Source: Burkholderiaceae bacterium (GTDB taxonomy: Bacteria > Pseudomonadota > Gammaproteobacteria > Burkholderiales > Burkholderiaceae). Taken from it: a DNA stretch of 64,000 bases. The stretch covers positions 61,860 to 125,859 of the forward strand of contig CANFOT010000003.1 of NCBI GenBank assembly GCA_947448625.1, given 5' to 3'. Shown here in pieces: positions 45,009 through 53,976 of this stretch. Position 1 is the first letter of the stretch; each line of letters starts with the position of its first letter. A model generated the notes under the pieces. The model was not told where the DNA came from. It made no database searches and saw nothing but the letters and a program-made list of their open reading frames with translations. The position numbers and the translations under genes were made by a program.

Positions 45009-45628
45009 TGGCCCCATACTTGCAATACATTGCTCTGTTAGAGATGTCGCTCACTTGCGCGATAGTCCTCATTATTCTTTTGCAAAAGCTATTTTCAATG
45101 GAGATTCCATTTGCAGGTCGCCTAGCTTTAGTTTTGCTCTTAGGAAATCTATTTTTCTGGCCTCTGGGAATGTCACTTGAGTTGCCTTTATCTGCGTATG
45201 TGCGCGGTGTCACTGGTGACCTCAGTATTGTGACTTTGCTCTTATTGTGGAGTGCTATATTGCCATCCACCCCAAAGATCCCGCTAGGATTTAAAGTGCC
45301 GATTGCTCTGATTGCAATTGTGTTTTATCCCTTGGCCCTGGGCTTTGGAATGTTCGATCCTTACGCATGGGGTTATGGTTCTATTGGCTTCTTAATCGCA
45401 GTGATTATTTTTGCAATTCTTTGTGGTTTGACTGGCTGGACCAAGGGTATATGGATACTCTCTATCGCTCTCATTGCTTGGGTTGCGCATTGGCATGAGT
45501 CGGCAAATCTCTGGGACTACCTGCTAGATCCTTTCTTGGCGACTTGGTCTTTGTTCGCCATTCCAAATGCTATCTATCTCAAGCGTCGTGAGAAAGCGCA
45601 GTCAGGATACCTCTTTAGAGCAGGTTGA
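45005..45628 (+). CDS. Multi-pass membrane protein of unknown function
   Basis: A 207-residue protein with about six transmembrane helices (for example LTCAIVLIILLQKLFSM and RLALVLLLGNLFFWPLGM). PYAWGYGSIGFLIAVIIFAI is a distinctive later segment. I do not recognise a family. It is the third gene of the unit with the ArnT-like transferase and the sialidase-fold protein, sharing a 4-base overlap with the latter. A strong terminator follows. Confidence 0.7.
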   Translation: MMAPYLQYIALLEMSLTCAIVLIILLQKLFSMEIPFAGRLALVLLLGNLFFWPLGMSLELPLSAYVRGVTGDLSIVTLLLLWSAILPSTPKIPLGFKVPIALIAIVFYPLALGFGMFDPYAWGYGSIGFLIAVIIFAILCGLTGWTKGIWILSIALIAWVAHWHESANLWDYLLDPFLATWSLFAIPNAIYLKRREKAQSGYLFRAG

Positions 45629-45642
45629 TGTTTGGTAGATAA

Positions 45643-45673
45643 CAAAAAAGCCAGCAGATCGCTGGCTTTTTTG
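45643..45673. terminator. Bidirectional terminator between convergent units
   Basis: AAAAAAGCCAGC and GCTGGCTTTTTT form a long stem with a 6-base loop, giving a T-run on either strand. It separates the glycosyltransferase operon from the convergent Bug gene. Confidence 0.93.
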
Positions 45674-45691
45674 TTGACCGCTGTTCCAGGA

Positions 45692-46684
45692 TTAATCTGG
45701 AATATTGGATTTACGAATCGCTGGACCCCAAATGTTGATTTCTTTCTCAAGGTGATCTTTGAGGCCTTTGGCAGAAATCTTATCTGCTGGCACGATATCA
45801 ATATTGGCATCATCCAAGCGCTTTTTCACATCCGGATTGCTCAACGCTTTCTTGAGGGCGGCATTGATTTTATCCAGAACTGGCTGTGGAGTGCCTTTTG
45901 GAGCGTAAACACCATGCCAAACTTTTACTTCAAAGCCTTTGAGGCCTTGTTCGTTCAAAGTTGGTACATTCGGGATTGCAGGCAAACGCTTCAAAGTTGT
46001 TGTACCAAATGCTTTTACACGGCCATCCTTGATATAGGGAATTGTTTGTGTAGTTTGGTCACACAAAAGATCAACTTGACCGCCCAGGAGGTCGGTCAAA
46101 GCAGGGCCGGTACCCTTGTAAGGAATGTTGGTTAACTTAACACCTAGGCGACTCTGGAATAACAAGCCACACAGTTGTGAAACTGCACCAGGACCAGCAT
46201 TGGCCATGGTTACTTTTGCGCCATTAGCCTTGATATAGGCCTCGAGCTCTTTAAAGTTATTCGCAGGCAAATCTTTCTTACCAAGCAGAACCATCGGTAC
46301 GTCAGCAACTTGACCGATGTACTCGAAGCTGGTCATTGGATCATAAGGGAGCTTGTCATAAAGCGCATTGGCTGTAGCCATACCCATATGGTGAATATAG
46401 ATCGTGTACCCATCCGGAGCTGCGCGCGCTACCTTGGTAGAGGCAATCGTGCCGCCGGCGCCAGGAACGTTTTCAACAACGACGGTTTGACCTAAAGCCT
46501 GACCCATTGGAACAGCAATTAAGCGTGCGATTGAGTCAGTTGGGCCACCCGCTGCAAATGGAACAATCAATTGAATAGATTTATTTGGCCAGTCCTTTTG
46601 GGCTGACGCAATATTGCTACCCAATAAAGTGCCGGCGCTCAGAACTGCAGCGATTCCAGCGAAAAGGGTTTTCTTTAGCTTCAT
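45692..46684 (-). CDS. Bug-family periplasmic binding protein
   Basis: A 330-residue Bug/TctC protein with a signal peptide (FAGIAAVLSAGTLLGSNIASA) and the opening WPNKSIQLIVPFAAGGPTD. VENVPGAGGTIASTKVARAAPDG and LTNIPYKGTGPALTDLLGGQ are family motifs. It closes a minus-strand run with a CoA lyase, an MmgE/PrpD protein and a mesaconyl-CoA hydratase-like protein, which suggests a dicarboxylate such as mesaconate, itaconate or citramalate as ligand. There is no permease gene. Confidence 0.9.
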   Translation of the reverse strand: MKLKKTLFAGIAAVLSAGTLLGSNIASAQKDWPNKSIQLIVPFAAGGPTDSIARLIAVPMGQALGQTVVVENVPGAGGTIASTKVARAAPDGYTIYIHHMGMATANALYDKLPYDPMTSFEYIGQVADVPMVLLGKKDLPANNFKELEAYIKANGAKVTMANAGPGAVSQLCGLLFQSRLGVKLTNIPYKGTGPALTDLLGGQVDLLCDQTTQTIPYIKDGRVKAFGTTTLKRLPAIPNVPTLNEQGLKGFEVKVWHGVYAPKGTPQPVLDKINAALKKALSNPDVKKRLDDANIDIVPADKISAKGLKDHLEKEINIWGPAIRKSNIPD

Positions 46685-46743
46685 TTAAGTCTCCGTTAAT
46701 GTGTGTTGCGTGCTAATTTTGCCACCTTTAAGTGTTGGCGGGC

Positions 46744-47589
46744 TTAGGGTTTACCAGCAATCGCTAGTGTTCTTTGGGCCAATAAAACTACTGGACGATC
46801 AATCATTCGACCATCCAATTTCACTGCCCCGCCTTTAGAGTCCTTATCCGCCTCAATCACTCGATGGGCCCAAGAGATCTCTTCTGCTGTGGGCATAAAG
46901 GCGCTCTTTACCAGGGAAACTTGCTTCGGATGGATGCATAGCTTGCCTCCAAAGCCCATTCTTTTGGCACGTTCAGCATCATCAGTGATGCGCTCAATAT
47001 CGTCCGTGGAGGGAGTAACCCCATCCATTGGAGGGGAAATTTGTGCCAACCTTGAGGCCAACACAATCTGAAAGCGAGCAGTTTGCAGCTCAGTTTCTTG
47101 TGCGTCACAAATCATTCCTAAGTCTGCTTGTAGATCAATGTTGCCTAAAGCAAGACGTAGAACCTGTTCAGAGTTGGCAATTTCATGAACATTGTGAAGG
47201 CCAAGGGCGGTCTCAATCATGGGAATGATGGCGGTGTTTGGCAGAATCTGCGCCGCACCATTGATTTGGTCGAGGGACTCACTCTTTGGAATCAATAAGC
47301 ACGTTGCATCTAACTGTTGCACCAGGATCAGGTCTGCTGCATAAAATTGACTGCCAGGCGAATTCGAGCGAATGATTAAGCGCTTTTTTTGTTCTGCGGT
47401 AAATGTGGGCCAAGCAGTGCGGATAGCACTACGTGCATTTTCTTTGTCCTCTGCAGGAACCGCATCCTCTAAGTCAATAATGACGCTATCGGCGCTGCTA
47501 TCTAAGGCTTTAGCAAAACGCTCTGGGCGAGTGCCCGGTACAAATAAGAAGGTGCTGCTAAAACCAATGGGCGTATCAAGTGGGTTCAT
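46744..47589 (-). CDS. CitE-like CoA ester lyase (HpcH/HpaI family)
   Basis: A roughly 281-residue TIM-barrel lyase of the CitE/malyl-CoA lyase type. Family motifs are FLFVPGTRPERFAKALDS, then SVIIDLEDAVPAEDKENAR and a metal-site region around PMIETALGL and GNIDLQADLG. Such enzymes cleave malyl-, citramalyl- or methylmalyl-CoA into acetyl-CoA (or propionyl-CoA) and an oxo acid. I place the start at ATG 47589, since the ORF-track start runs into the MmgE/PrpD gene. Its neighbours support a citramalyl-CoA-like substrate. Confidence 0.87.
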   Translation of the reverse strand: MNPLDTPIGFSSTFLFVPGTRPERFAKALDSSADSVIIDLEDAVPAEDKENARSAIRTAWPTFTAEQKKRLIIRSNSPGSQFYAADLILVQQLDATCLLIPKSESLDQINGAAQILPNTAIIPMIETALGLHNVHEIANSEQVLRLALGNIDLQADLGMICDAQETELQTARFQIVLASRLAQISPPMDGVTPSTDDIERITDDAERAKRMGFGGKLCIHPKQVSLVKSAFMPTAEEISWAHRVIEADKDSKGGAVKLDGRMIDRPVVLLAQRTLAIAGKP

Positions 47590-47642
47590 GTATGAGACTT
47601 TATTGAATTGACTAAAAGGATAAAAATTGAGGACTTGGAGAG

Positions 47643-49013
47643 TTACGAGATCAATAGGCCTATCTTGGCCTGTTTGCGGATATTCCACAAGCGTTCAATA
47701 GCAGCATGCATTTCGCTGGGTGTTGCGCCACTACTGAATGCGGCAAGACGCATGGCTTTATCCGTAATCTCGGCACGACTTAAGGTATTGCCAGGATCAC
47801 CTTTGGGCTCATCAACGCGACCTTCTAAGACTTTCCCATCTTGCAAATACACTTTCACTTTTCCAATCCAGCGTTGCGGATAGGCGCCATCCACCTCGGG
47901 ATCCAAAATCATCGTAACGCGATCACGAAATGCGCAAACGTCATCATCATGAAAGTGCTGCTCAAATTCTTGCAGGCCTGCAAATTGATAATGCGCAATC
48001 AGCGCCAATACGGTTCCCATTGAAAACTTAGATTGATGCACAGTTGCAGGATCGGTCACGGGCCCCAGTACATCGATTGCGCCTTGATGAACTAGGGTCT
48101 CCACTTTGACAATATCACTAGGCTTGAGGTGATGGGTCAGCATGACTTGTAATAAGGCATCGGCAGCAGGGTGAGTGTGACGACACGAAGCATGATATTT
48201 AAAGCTGGTTTCAGCAATGGTCCAGCGGCTGCCTAGTCGATCAATCAACTTGCTAGGATCGGCATCGTTTGACATTCCGGCAGCTAAACCTTGCTTACCT
48301 TCTAAAATGTGTGCCGCCCCAGTAAAGCCTGAGCGCGCTAAGTAGGCTGACATCAAACCAGTGGAGGCAGCATGGGCAGTATGGAGCTGTTTGGAGTCGG
48401 CGGCATCGCGCAAGAATTCCCAAAGCCCAGCTGATTGCGTACCCGCTGAACCAAAGGCGTTGAGCATTTGGGTGGGGTTGAGTTTTAGTAGGTGACCTAC
48501 AGCGGCAGCGGCAGCCAAGGTGCCTGCAGTACCGGTCGTGTGAAATATTTTGTAGTGTGAGCGACCCAAAAATTCACCAACCCGAATGCCTACTTCATAG
48601 CCGGCAACAGCTGCTGCTAGGAGTTCTTCGCCTGAACTGCCAATGGCTTGCGCAGTTGCGAGTGCCGCAGGAAATACTACGGTAGCTGGATGAAAGACGG
48701 AGCCATTGTGAACATCGTCTTGCTCCGCAACATGTGAAGCTGCTGCATTCGCTAGCGCAGCCAAGAAGGGGCTCGAGTTTGTGCGGCTAATCAGAATTTC
48801 AGCCGAGCCGGGGTTGGCGGCATTAAAGCCACCCATGCTCTGCGCAAACTGCGTGATGGTTTCTACGGGGCGCGATCCTTTGCCAGCAATTGCTGAGCCA
48901 AACCAGTCCACCAACAAATCTTCGGTGCGCGCAATCACCTCTTCGGGAATGTCGCCAATCTTCAATTCAGAGGCGAACGTAGCTAAAGCTTTGGATAAAT
49001 GTGGGGTAGTCAT
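47643..49013 (-). CDS. MmgE/PrpD family protein
   Basis: A 456-residue protein of the MmgE/PrpD family, which holds 2-methylcitrate dehydratase, cis-aconitate decarboxylase (itaconate-forming) and iminodisuccinate epimerase. Family features include DLLVDWFGSAIAGKGSRPV, VAEQDDVHNGSVFHPATVVF, GYEVGIRVGEFLGRSHY and YKIFHTTGTAGTLAAAAAVG, then ETSFKYHASCRHTHPAADALL. The gene lies between the hydratase-like gene (14 bases upstream) and the CoA lyase. The exact reaction is open, and it may make or use an unsaturated dicarboxylate. Confidence 0.87.
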   Translation of the reverse strand: MTTPHLSKALATFASELKIGDIPEEVIARTEDLLVDWFGSAIAGKGSRPVETITQFAQSMGGFNAANPGSAEILISRTNSSPFLAALANAAASHVAEQDDVHNGSVFHPATVVFPAALATAQAIGSSGEELLAAAVAGYEVGIRVGEFLGRSHYKIFHTTGTAGTLAAAAAVGHLLKLNPTQMLNAFGSAGTQSAGLWEFLRDAADSKQLHTAHAASTGLMSAYLARSGFTGAAHILEGKQGLAAGMSNDADPSKLIDRLGSRWTIAETSFKYHASCRHTHPAADALLQVMLTHHLKPSDIVKVETLVHQGAIDVLGPVTDPATVHQSKFSMGTVLALIAHYQFAGLQEFEQHFHDDDVCAFRDRVTMILDPEVDGAYPQRWIGKVKVYLQDGKVLEGRVDEPKGDPGNTLSRAEITDKAMRLAAFSSGATPSEMHAAIERLWNIRKQAKIGLLIS

Positions 49014-49027
49014 CGGGCAATCATTTC

Positions 49028-49912
49028 CTAGGCTAAAACTGCAGTGGCCTGCATCGTGAGCCAGCCTTCATGGTCCTCGGCCCAAATAGAGATTGTTTTT
49101 CCGGTAGGATCTTTCGCGAGATCCGGTTTGGCGCTGACCTTAAATGGATTGATATCAAACGTAGGGCGAATGGCTCGGAATTCAAAACTCTTGAGCGTGC
49201 AAGCTGGAATGCTTTGGCGCACAAGATCTACCAACAGGGTCGCAATTAAAGGGCCGTGAACTATTAGACCGGGATAGCCTTCCACCTCGGTAACGTATTT
49301 TCGATCGTAATGAATGCGATGGCCATTAAATGTCAGTGCTGAGTAGCGAAACAATAAAACATCATCGGGGGTAATCGTTTTAGACCACGTAGCTCCTGTA
49401 GGCGCTTGTGTTGGTGTAACCGGCTTATCGTCTGGACCTGGAGCATCGCGATACACAATGTCATGCTCTTCAATTAAGGCCAGGCCATGTTGATTGGAGA
49501 TTGCATGCTTCACTAAAACAAAAATCAGGTCGCCAGTACGACCCGCTTTATGGGTGACAGATTCAATTCTAGAGATGCGTTCGATTGCATCGCCTACCGC
49601 TAAAGGGGTTAACCATTGAATTCGGCTGCCTGCCCACATTCGGCGGGGAAGCGGTACAGGAGGTAAAAATCCACCACGCTGAGGATGGCCATCAGGACCG
49701 ATTTCGGATTGAAGGGCGCATGGCAAAAAATAGAGCCAGTGCCATAACTCTGGAAGAAGGCTGCCATTATTTGGTACGGGGTCATGTCGATCCAAGGTTG
49801 CCGACAATGCCCTTACTGGAGCGGCAGTAACAACATCTTGAAGGGTCTCAGTTTTGCCGAGCCATTCTTGGAGGTGGGTGATAGTTTGAGGTTCGATTCG
49901 CATAACTCCCAT
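49028..49912 (-). CDS. Mesaconyl-C4-CoA hydratase-like protein (FAS1-type dehydratase)
   Basis: A 294-residue double-hotdog protein with an N-terminal FAS1-like dehydratase domain and a C-terminal MaoC-like half. The region FRYSALTFNGHRIHYDR, followed by EGYPGLIVHGPLIATLL, is the signature of the mesaconyl-C4-CoA/itaconyl-CoA hydratase group, with conserved His and Asp. Members hydrate itaconyl- or mesaconyl-CoA to citramalyl-CoA. It lies 31 bases after chrA and leads the four-gene catabolic run. Confidence 0.87.
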   Translation of the reverse strand: MGVMRIEPQTITHLQEWLGKTETLQDVVTAAPVRALSATLDRHDPVPNNGSLLPELWHWLYFLPCALQSEIGPDGHPQRGGFLPPVPLPRRMWAGSRIQWLTPLAVGDAIERISRIESVTHKAGRTGDLIFVLVKHAISNQHGLALIEEHDIVYRDAPGPDDKPVTPTQAPTGATWSKTITPDDVLLFRYSALTFNGHRIHYDRKYVTEVEGYPGLIVHGPLIATLLVDLVRQSIPACTLKSFEFRAIRPTFDINPFKVSAKPDLAKDPTGKTISIWAEDHEGWLTMQATAVLA

Positions 49913-49943
49913 TATGCCAATTTCAGCCCCAAATACAGTGCGA

Positions 49944-51272
49944 TTAGGTCAACAAAGTAGCAACTAAGTAGCTGAGCAATCCTGCTACTGCTGAGCCAGT
50001 TAAGACGCTAATAACCCCTTTTTGAAAGCGAAAGAGGGCTAAGCCTGCGAACACACTAATGGCGATGGATATCCATGAGATGGAGCCACCAAGGCCGTGT
50101 GGAAAAAAGACGTGATAAGCAAAGAACAGACCTAAGTTGCCAATCACGCCAACTACTGCAGCAGAGATGGCCGTGAGAGGCGCGGTAAAGCTGAGCTTGC
50201 CATGAGTGGATTCGATAATCGGACCGCCGACCAGTATCAGGAAAAAAGAAGGTAGAAAAGTAAACCAAGTAGCAACGCAAGCCCCGAGAACCCCAAACCA
50301 AAATGGATTGCTATTGCCAATGAGGTGCTGAATGTGACCGGCTAAATAACCAACAAACGCCACCACCATAATGAGCGGTCCCGGAGTAGTTTCACCAAGT
50401 GCCAAGCCATCAATCATTTGGCCGGCGCTGAGCCAATGAAATTGATCAACTGCACCTTGGTAGACGTATGGCAGAACTGCATATGCACCACCAAAGGTGA
50501 GAAAGGCGGCTTTGGTAAAGAACCAAGCAATTTGTGGGTAGAGTGTTTGCCAGCCAAAAATGAGTGCTAGCGCAAAAAATGGCACTGTCCAGAGCGCGAT
50601 CACCACCAAACTCTGTGAGAGCAGTTTCTTTTTCGAAAATTGAGCGTGATCTGGAGTTGGGGTGTCATCATCAATTAATGCGGCACCGTAATTTTTTTGA
50701 TTACCTTTGCCGTGCGATGCGGCTTGCTGGAAATATTCTGGATAGCGTTTGCCACCCAAAATACCTATTAATGCCGCGCACACAACGATGATTGGAAAGG
50801 CTAGGTTAAAGATAAAGATTGCCAGAAAAGATCCGAGTGCAATCCAGCGCAGTGCTTGATTGTGAATCGTGCGTTTACCAATGCGAACGGCGGCATGCAG
50901 AACGATGGCGGTAACTGCAGGCTTGATGCCAAAGAAGATGGCAGCAATCCAAGGTACCTGGCCAAAGGTGAGATACACCCAAGACAGACCAATCAAAATA
51001 AAAAGAGAGGGTAGAACAAAGAGGGTGCCCGCTAGGACTCCGCCCCAGGTACGGTGCATCAGCCAACCGATATAGGTCACTAACTGCTGAGCTTCAGGTC
51101 CTGGTAACAGCATGCAATAGTTGAGTGCATGTAAAAAGCGCCGCTCAGAAATCCAGCGACGCTTCTCAACAAGCTCTTGGTGGAGGACGGCAATTTGTCC
51201 AGCAGGGCCTCCAAAGCTAATGAAGCCAAGCTTGGCCCAAAACTTGAGGGCCTCACTTAGCGGGACGTTCAA
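49944..51272 (-). CDS. chrA: Chromate transporter ChrA
   Basis: A 442-residue CHR-family protein with two homologous halves. The first half opens [20 protein letters not shown], the second [20 protein letters not shown], both with the FGG motif and about 12 transmembrane helices in total. These proteins expel chromate using the proton-motive force. The start overlaps the end of fabI by 4 bases, an unusual pairing that may only mean read-through. Confidence 0.9.
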   Translation of the reverse strand: MNVPLSEALKFWAKLGFISFGGPAGQIAVLHQELVEKRRWISERRFLHALNYCMLLPGPEAQQLVTYIGWLMHRTWGGVLAGTLFVLPSLFILIGLSWVYLTFGQVPWIAAIFFGIKPAVTAIVLHAAVRIGKRTIHNQALRWIALGSFLAIFIFNLAFPIIVVCAALIGILGGKRYPEYFQQAASHGKGNQKNYGAALIDDDTPTPDHAQFSKKKLLSQSLVVIALWTVPFFALALIFGWQTLYPQIAWFFTKAAFLTFGGAYAVLPYVYQGAVDQFHWLSAGQMIDGLALGETTPGPLIMVVAFVGYLAGHIQHLIGNSNPFWFGVLGACVATWFTFLPSFFLILVGGPIIESTHGKLSFTAPLTAISAAVVGVIGNLGLFFAYHVFFPHGLGGSISWISIAISVFAGLALFRFQKGVISVLTGSAVAGLLSYLVATLLT

Positions 51273-52054
51273 GCTTCTTCCATTCCGCCAACGACTTGGC
51301 TAAAACCGTTATCGACATAAATGATTTCAGCAGTAATGCCGTTTGCTAAATCAGATAACAAGAAGGCGGCAGTATTACCAACGTCATCAATCGTGACATT
51401 ACGACGCATTGGTGCAGTTTGTTCAACTGCTTCCAAAATCTTGCCGAAGCCTTTAATACCGGCGGCAGCCAAAGTTTTAATTGGGCCGGCAGAGATGCCG
51501 TTAGCGCGAATACCTTTGGGTCCAACTGAGCCAGCGATGTAGCGTACTGAAGCTTCTAGTGATGCCTTCGCAAGACCCATGGTGTTGTAGTTGGGAACGT
51601 TACGCATGCTGCCAAGGTAAGTCAGCGTTAGTAAGGAGGATTTATCGCGCAACATCGGCAAAGCCTCTTTTGCCATAGCTGGGAAGCTGTAAGCAGAGAT
51701 GTCATGAGCAATTTTGAAGCCTTCGCGAGATAGGCCTTCTAAAAAGTCGCCAGCAATCGCTTCGCGTGGTGCAAAGCCAATTGCGTGGACAAAGCCATCA
51801 AATTGAGGCCAAGTCTTTGCTAAATCCTTAAATAGGGCGCTAATCTGCTCATCGCTGCCAACGTCACAGTCAAAAATTAAGTCTGTATTGAATTCTTTGG
51901 CGAAATCGACAATCCGGTCCTTAAAGCGCTCGCCAACGTAGGTAAAGGCCAATTCAGCCCCTTCGCGGTGGCATGCCTTGGCAATGCCATAGGCAATAGA
52001 GCGGTTTGAAAGAAGGCCGGTAATTAGAATTTTTTTGCCAGCGAGAAAGCCCAT
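51269..52054 (-). CDS. fabI: Enoyl-[acyl-carrier-protein] reductase (NADH) FabI
   Basis: FabI catalyses the last step of each fatty-acid elongation cycle. The 261-residue protein is a short-chain dehydrogenase with the FabI-specific N-terminus ([20 protein letters not shown]) and the catalytic tyrosines and lysine in [20 protein letters not shown]. The later loop [14 protein letters not shown], which closes over substrate and triclosan, is typical. It diverges from yejA across about 50 bases. Confidence 0.96.
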   Translation of the reverse strand: MGFLAGKKILITGLLSNRSIAYGIAKACHREGAELAFTYVGERFKDRIVDFAKEFNTDLIFDCDVGSDEQISALFKDLAKTWPQFDGFVHAIGFAPREAIAGDFLEGLSREGFKIAHDISAYSFPAMAKEALPMLRDKSSLLTLTYLGSMRNVPNYNTMGLAKASLEASVRYIAGSVGPKGIRANGISAGPIKTLAAAGIKGFGKILEAVEQTAPMRRNVTIDDVGNTAAFLLSDLANGITAEIIYVDNGFSQVVGGMEEA

Positions 52055-52104
52055 GTTGTGTCCTTTGCTTCAAATGTGGTTTGCTATCTACAATTGTTGC
52101 ATAT

Positions 52105-53976
52105 ATGCCCATGCTCCCTGCCATCCGCCAAATCCCCACTCTCCTGCTCCTAGCCCTTCTGGCTGGGGTAGCGGTTAATTCGGCCCATAGCGCTCAGGGG
52201 ATTGCCCAGTATGGAAAACCTAAATATGCAGATGGATTTAGTCACTTTGACTATGTCAATCCGAATGCCCCGAGGGGTGGCGCCTTAATCTTGCCCAACC
52301 CCGACCGCCGGACGAGCTTTGATAAGTTCAATCCATTTACGCTGCGAGGCGTAGCTGCTCCTGGGGTGGCGCAACTGATGTTTGAGTCTCTCGCAATAGG
52401 AAGTGCGGATGAGGTCTCCAGTGCTTATGGCCTGATAGCGGAAGATATCGCAGTGGCACCCGACAAGATGTCTGTGGTGTTTCGTATCCGTCCTGAGGCA
52501 AAGTTTTCAGATGGCAGCGCCATCTTGGCTGGCGATGTCAAACACAGCTTTGACACTTTGATGAGTTCGCTTGCTAATCCGCAATTTAAAACAGTCTATG
52601 CCGATGTCAAGCAAGCAGTAGTGGTTTCCGATCGCGTGATTCGTTTTGACTTTAAAAATCGCAACCCGGAATTGCCGGTGATGGTGGGTACCTTGCCTGT
52701 ATTTTCTCGTAACTGGGGTAAAAAGCCTGATGGCACGATCACCCCATTTGATAAGTTGACCTTTGAGCTGCCAATAGCAAGCGGTCCGTATGTGATTGAG
52801 TCGTACAAGGCTGGTAAGACCATGATCTTTAAGCGCAATCCAAACTACTGGGCCGATCAAGGCGGCAAGACACTCAATGTCCGCGTTGGGTTTTATAACT
52901 TTGATCGCGTGAACTACAAGCTATATAGCGATGATGCTGTACGTCTAGAGGCCTTTAAGGCTGGTGAGTTTGATGCTCTGGTGGAGTACCGCGCCAAGAA
53001 TTGGGCGAAGAGTTATGTCGGCCCAAGATTTAATGACGGTACTTTAGAAAAGAAAGCTTTTCTAAATCACAACGGCGCAGGTATGCAAGGTTTTGCGATG
53101 AATGTGCGTAGACCGATTTTTCAGGACCCACGTGTACGACAAGCCTTGGGTTATGCGCTTGACTTTGAGTGGTTAAATCGCCAATTGTTTTTTGAGCAAT
53201 ACAGTCGCATTAATAGTTACTTTACGAACAGTGATCTGAGTGCGAATGTTGATGGTCCTCGCAAACCTACTGAAGCGGAATTAAAACTACTCAAACCCCT
53301 AAAAGCACAATATCCCAAGTGGGTGCCTGACGCAGTCTTTGATCCGATGCCTGCTGCACCTTCAACCGTTTCGCCGGATAGCTTGCGTCAAAACCTGCGC
53401 AAGGCACGTGACTTGTTGGCTCAGGCTGGCTGGCAATACCGAGATGGTGCCCTACGTAATATGCAGGGTCAGCCTTTCCGTTTTGAGATGGTTGAGGATG
53501 GCCCATTTTTCTTAAGGGTGATTTCATCCTATGTTCGTAATTTAGAGAAGTTGGGTATTCAGGTTGATATTCGGACGAGTGACTTTGCTTTACATCAGAA
53601 ACGTATGGACGAATACGACTTCGATATGACTACCATTCGCTTCCCTGACTCACAAAATCCTGGTAATGAATTGTGGGATCGCTTTGGTAGTCAGGCCGCA
53701 AAAGAAAAAGGTTCTGATAATGTCATTGGGGTTCAATCTCCCGTAGTGGATGCTTTAGTGGATGCGGTTGTCAAAGCCCAGACTCGGGATGAGCTACGTG
53801 CAGCTACTAGAGCTTTAGACCGCGTTCTTTGGAATAGTTATTACGTGATTCCGCAGTGGTACAACCCCACGCACCGAATCGCGTATCGTAAAGAGATGCG
53901 CTATCCAGAACCTCCTTTGTATTACACCGCTGAATCTTGGATTCTTCTCAACTGGTGGAAAGAAGGTGCACGCTAA
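52105..53976 (+). CDS. yejA: Peptide ABC transporter substrate-binding protein YejA
   Basis: YejA is the periplasmic binding protein of the YejABEF importer, which takes up oligopeptides and microcin C in E. coli. The signal peptide (PTLLLLALLAGVAVNSAHSA) is followed by AQYGKPKYADGFSHFDYVN and KFNPFTLRGVAA, then EDGPFFLRVISSYVRNLEKLG. I place the start at ATG 52105 (52111 is an alternative). About 620 residues is normal. The next three genes overlap in a chain. Confidence 0.9.
   Translation: MPMLPAIRQIPTLLLLALLAGVAVNSAHSAQGIAQYGKPKYADGFSHFDYVNPNAPRGGALILPNPDRRTSFDKFNPFTLRGVAAPGVAQLMFESLAIGSADEVSSAYGLIAEDIAVAPDKMSVVFRIRPEAKFSDGSAILAGDVKHSFDTLMSSLANPQFKTVYADVKQAVVVSDRVIRFDFKNRNPELPVMVGTLPVFSRNWGKKPDGTITPFDKLTFELPIASGPYVIESYKAGKTMIFKRNPNYWADQGGKTLNVRVGFYNFDRVNYKLYSDDAVRLEAFKAGEFDALVEYRAKNWAKSYVGPRFNDGTLEKKAFLNHNGAGMQGFAMNVRRPIFQDPRVRQALGYALDFEWLNRQLFFEQYSRINSYFTNSDLSANVDGPRKPTEAELKLLKPLKAQYPKWVPDAVFDPMPAAPSTVSPDSLRQNLRKARDLLAQAGWQYRDGALRNMQGQPFRFEMVEDGPFFLRVISSYVRNLEKLGIQVDIRTSDFALHQKRMDEYDFDMTTIRFPDSQNPGNELWDRFGSQAAKEKGSDNVIGVQSPVVDALVDAVVKAQTRDELRAATRALDRVLWNSYYVIPQWYNPTHRIAYRKEMRYPEPPLYYTAESWILLNWWKEGAR

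Noticed and set aside
45632-46135. 167-aa plus-strand ORF
   Set aside because: It starts in the terminator and covers the end of a clear Bug gene on the other strand.
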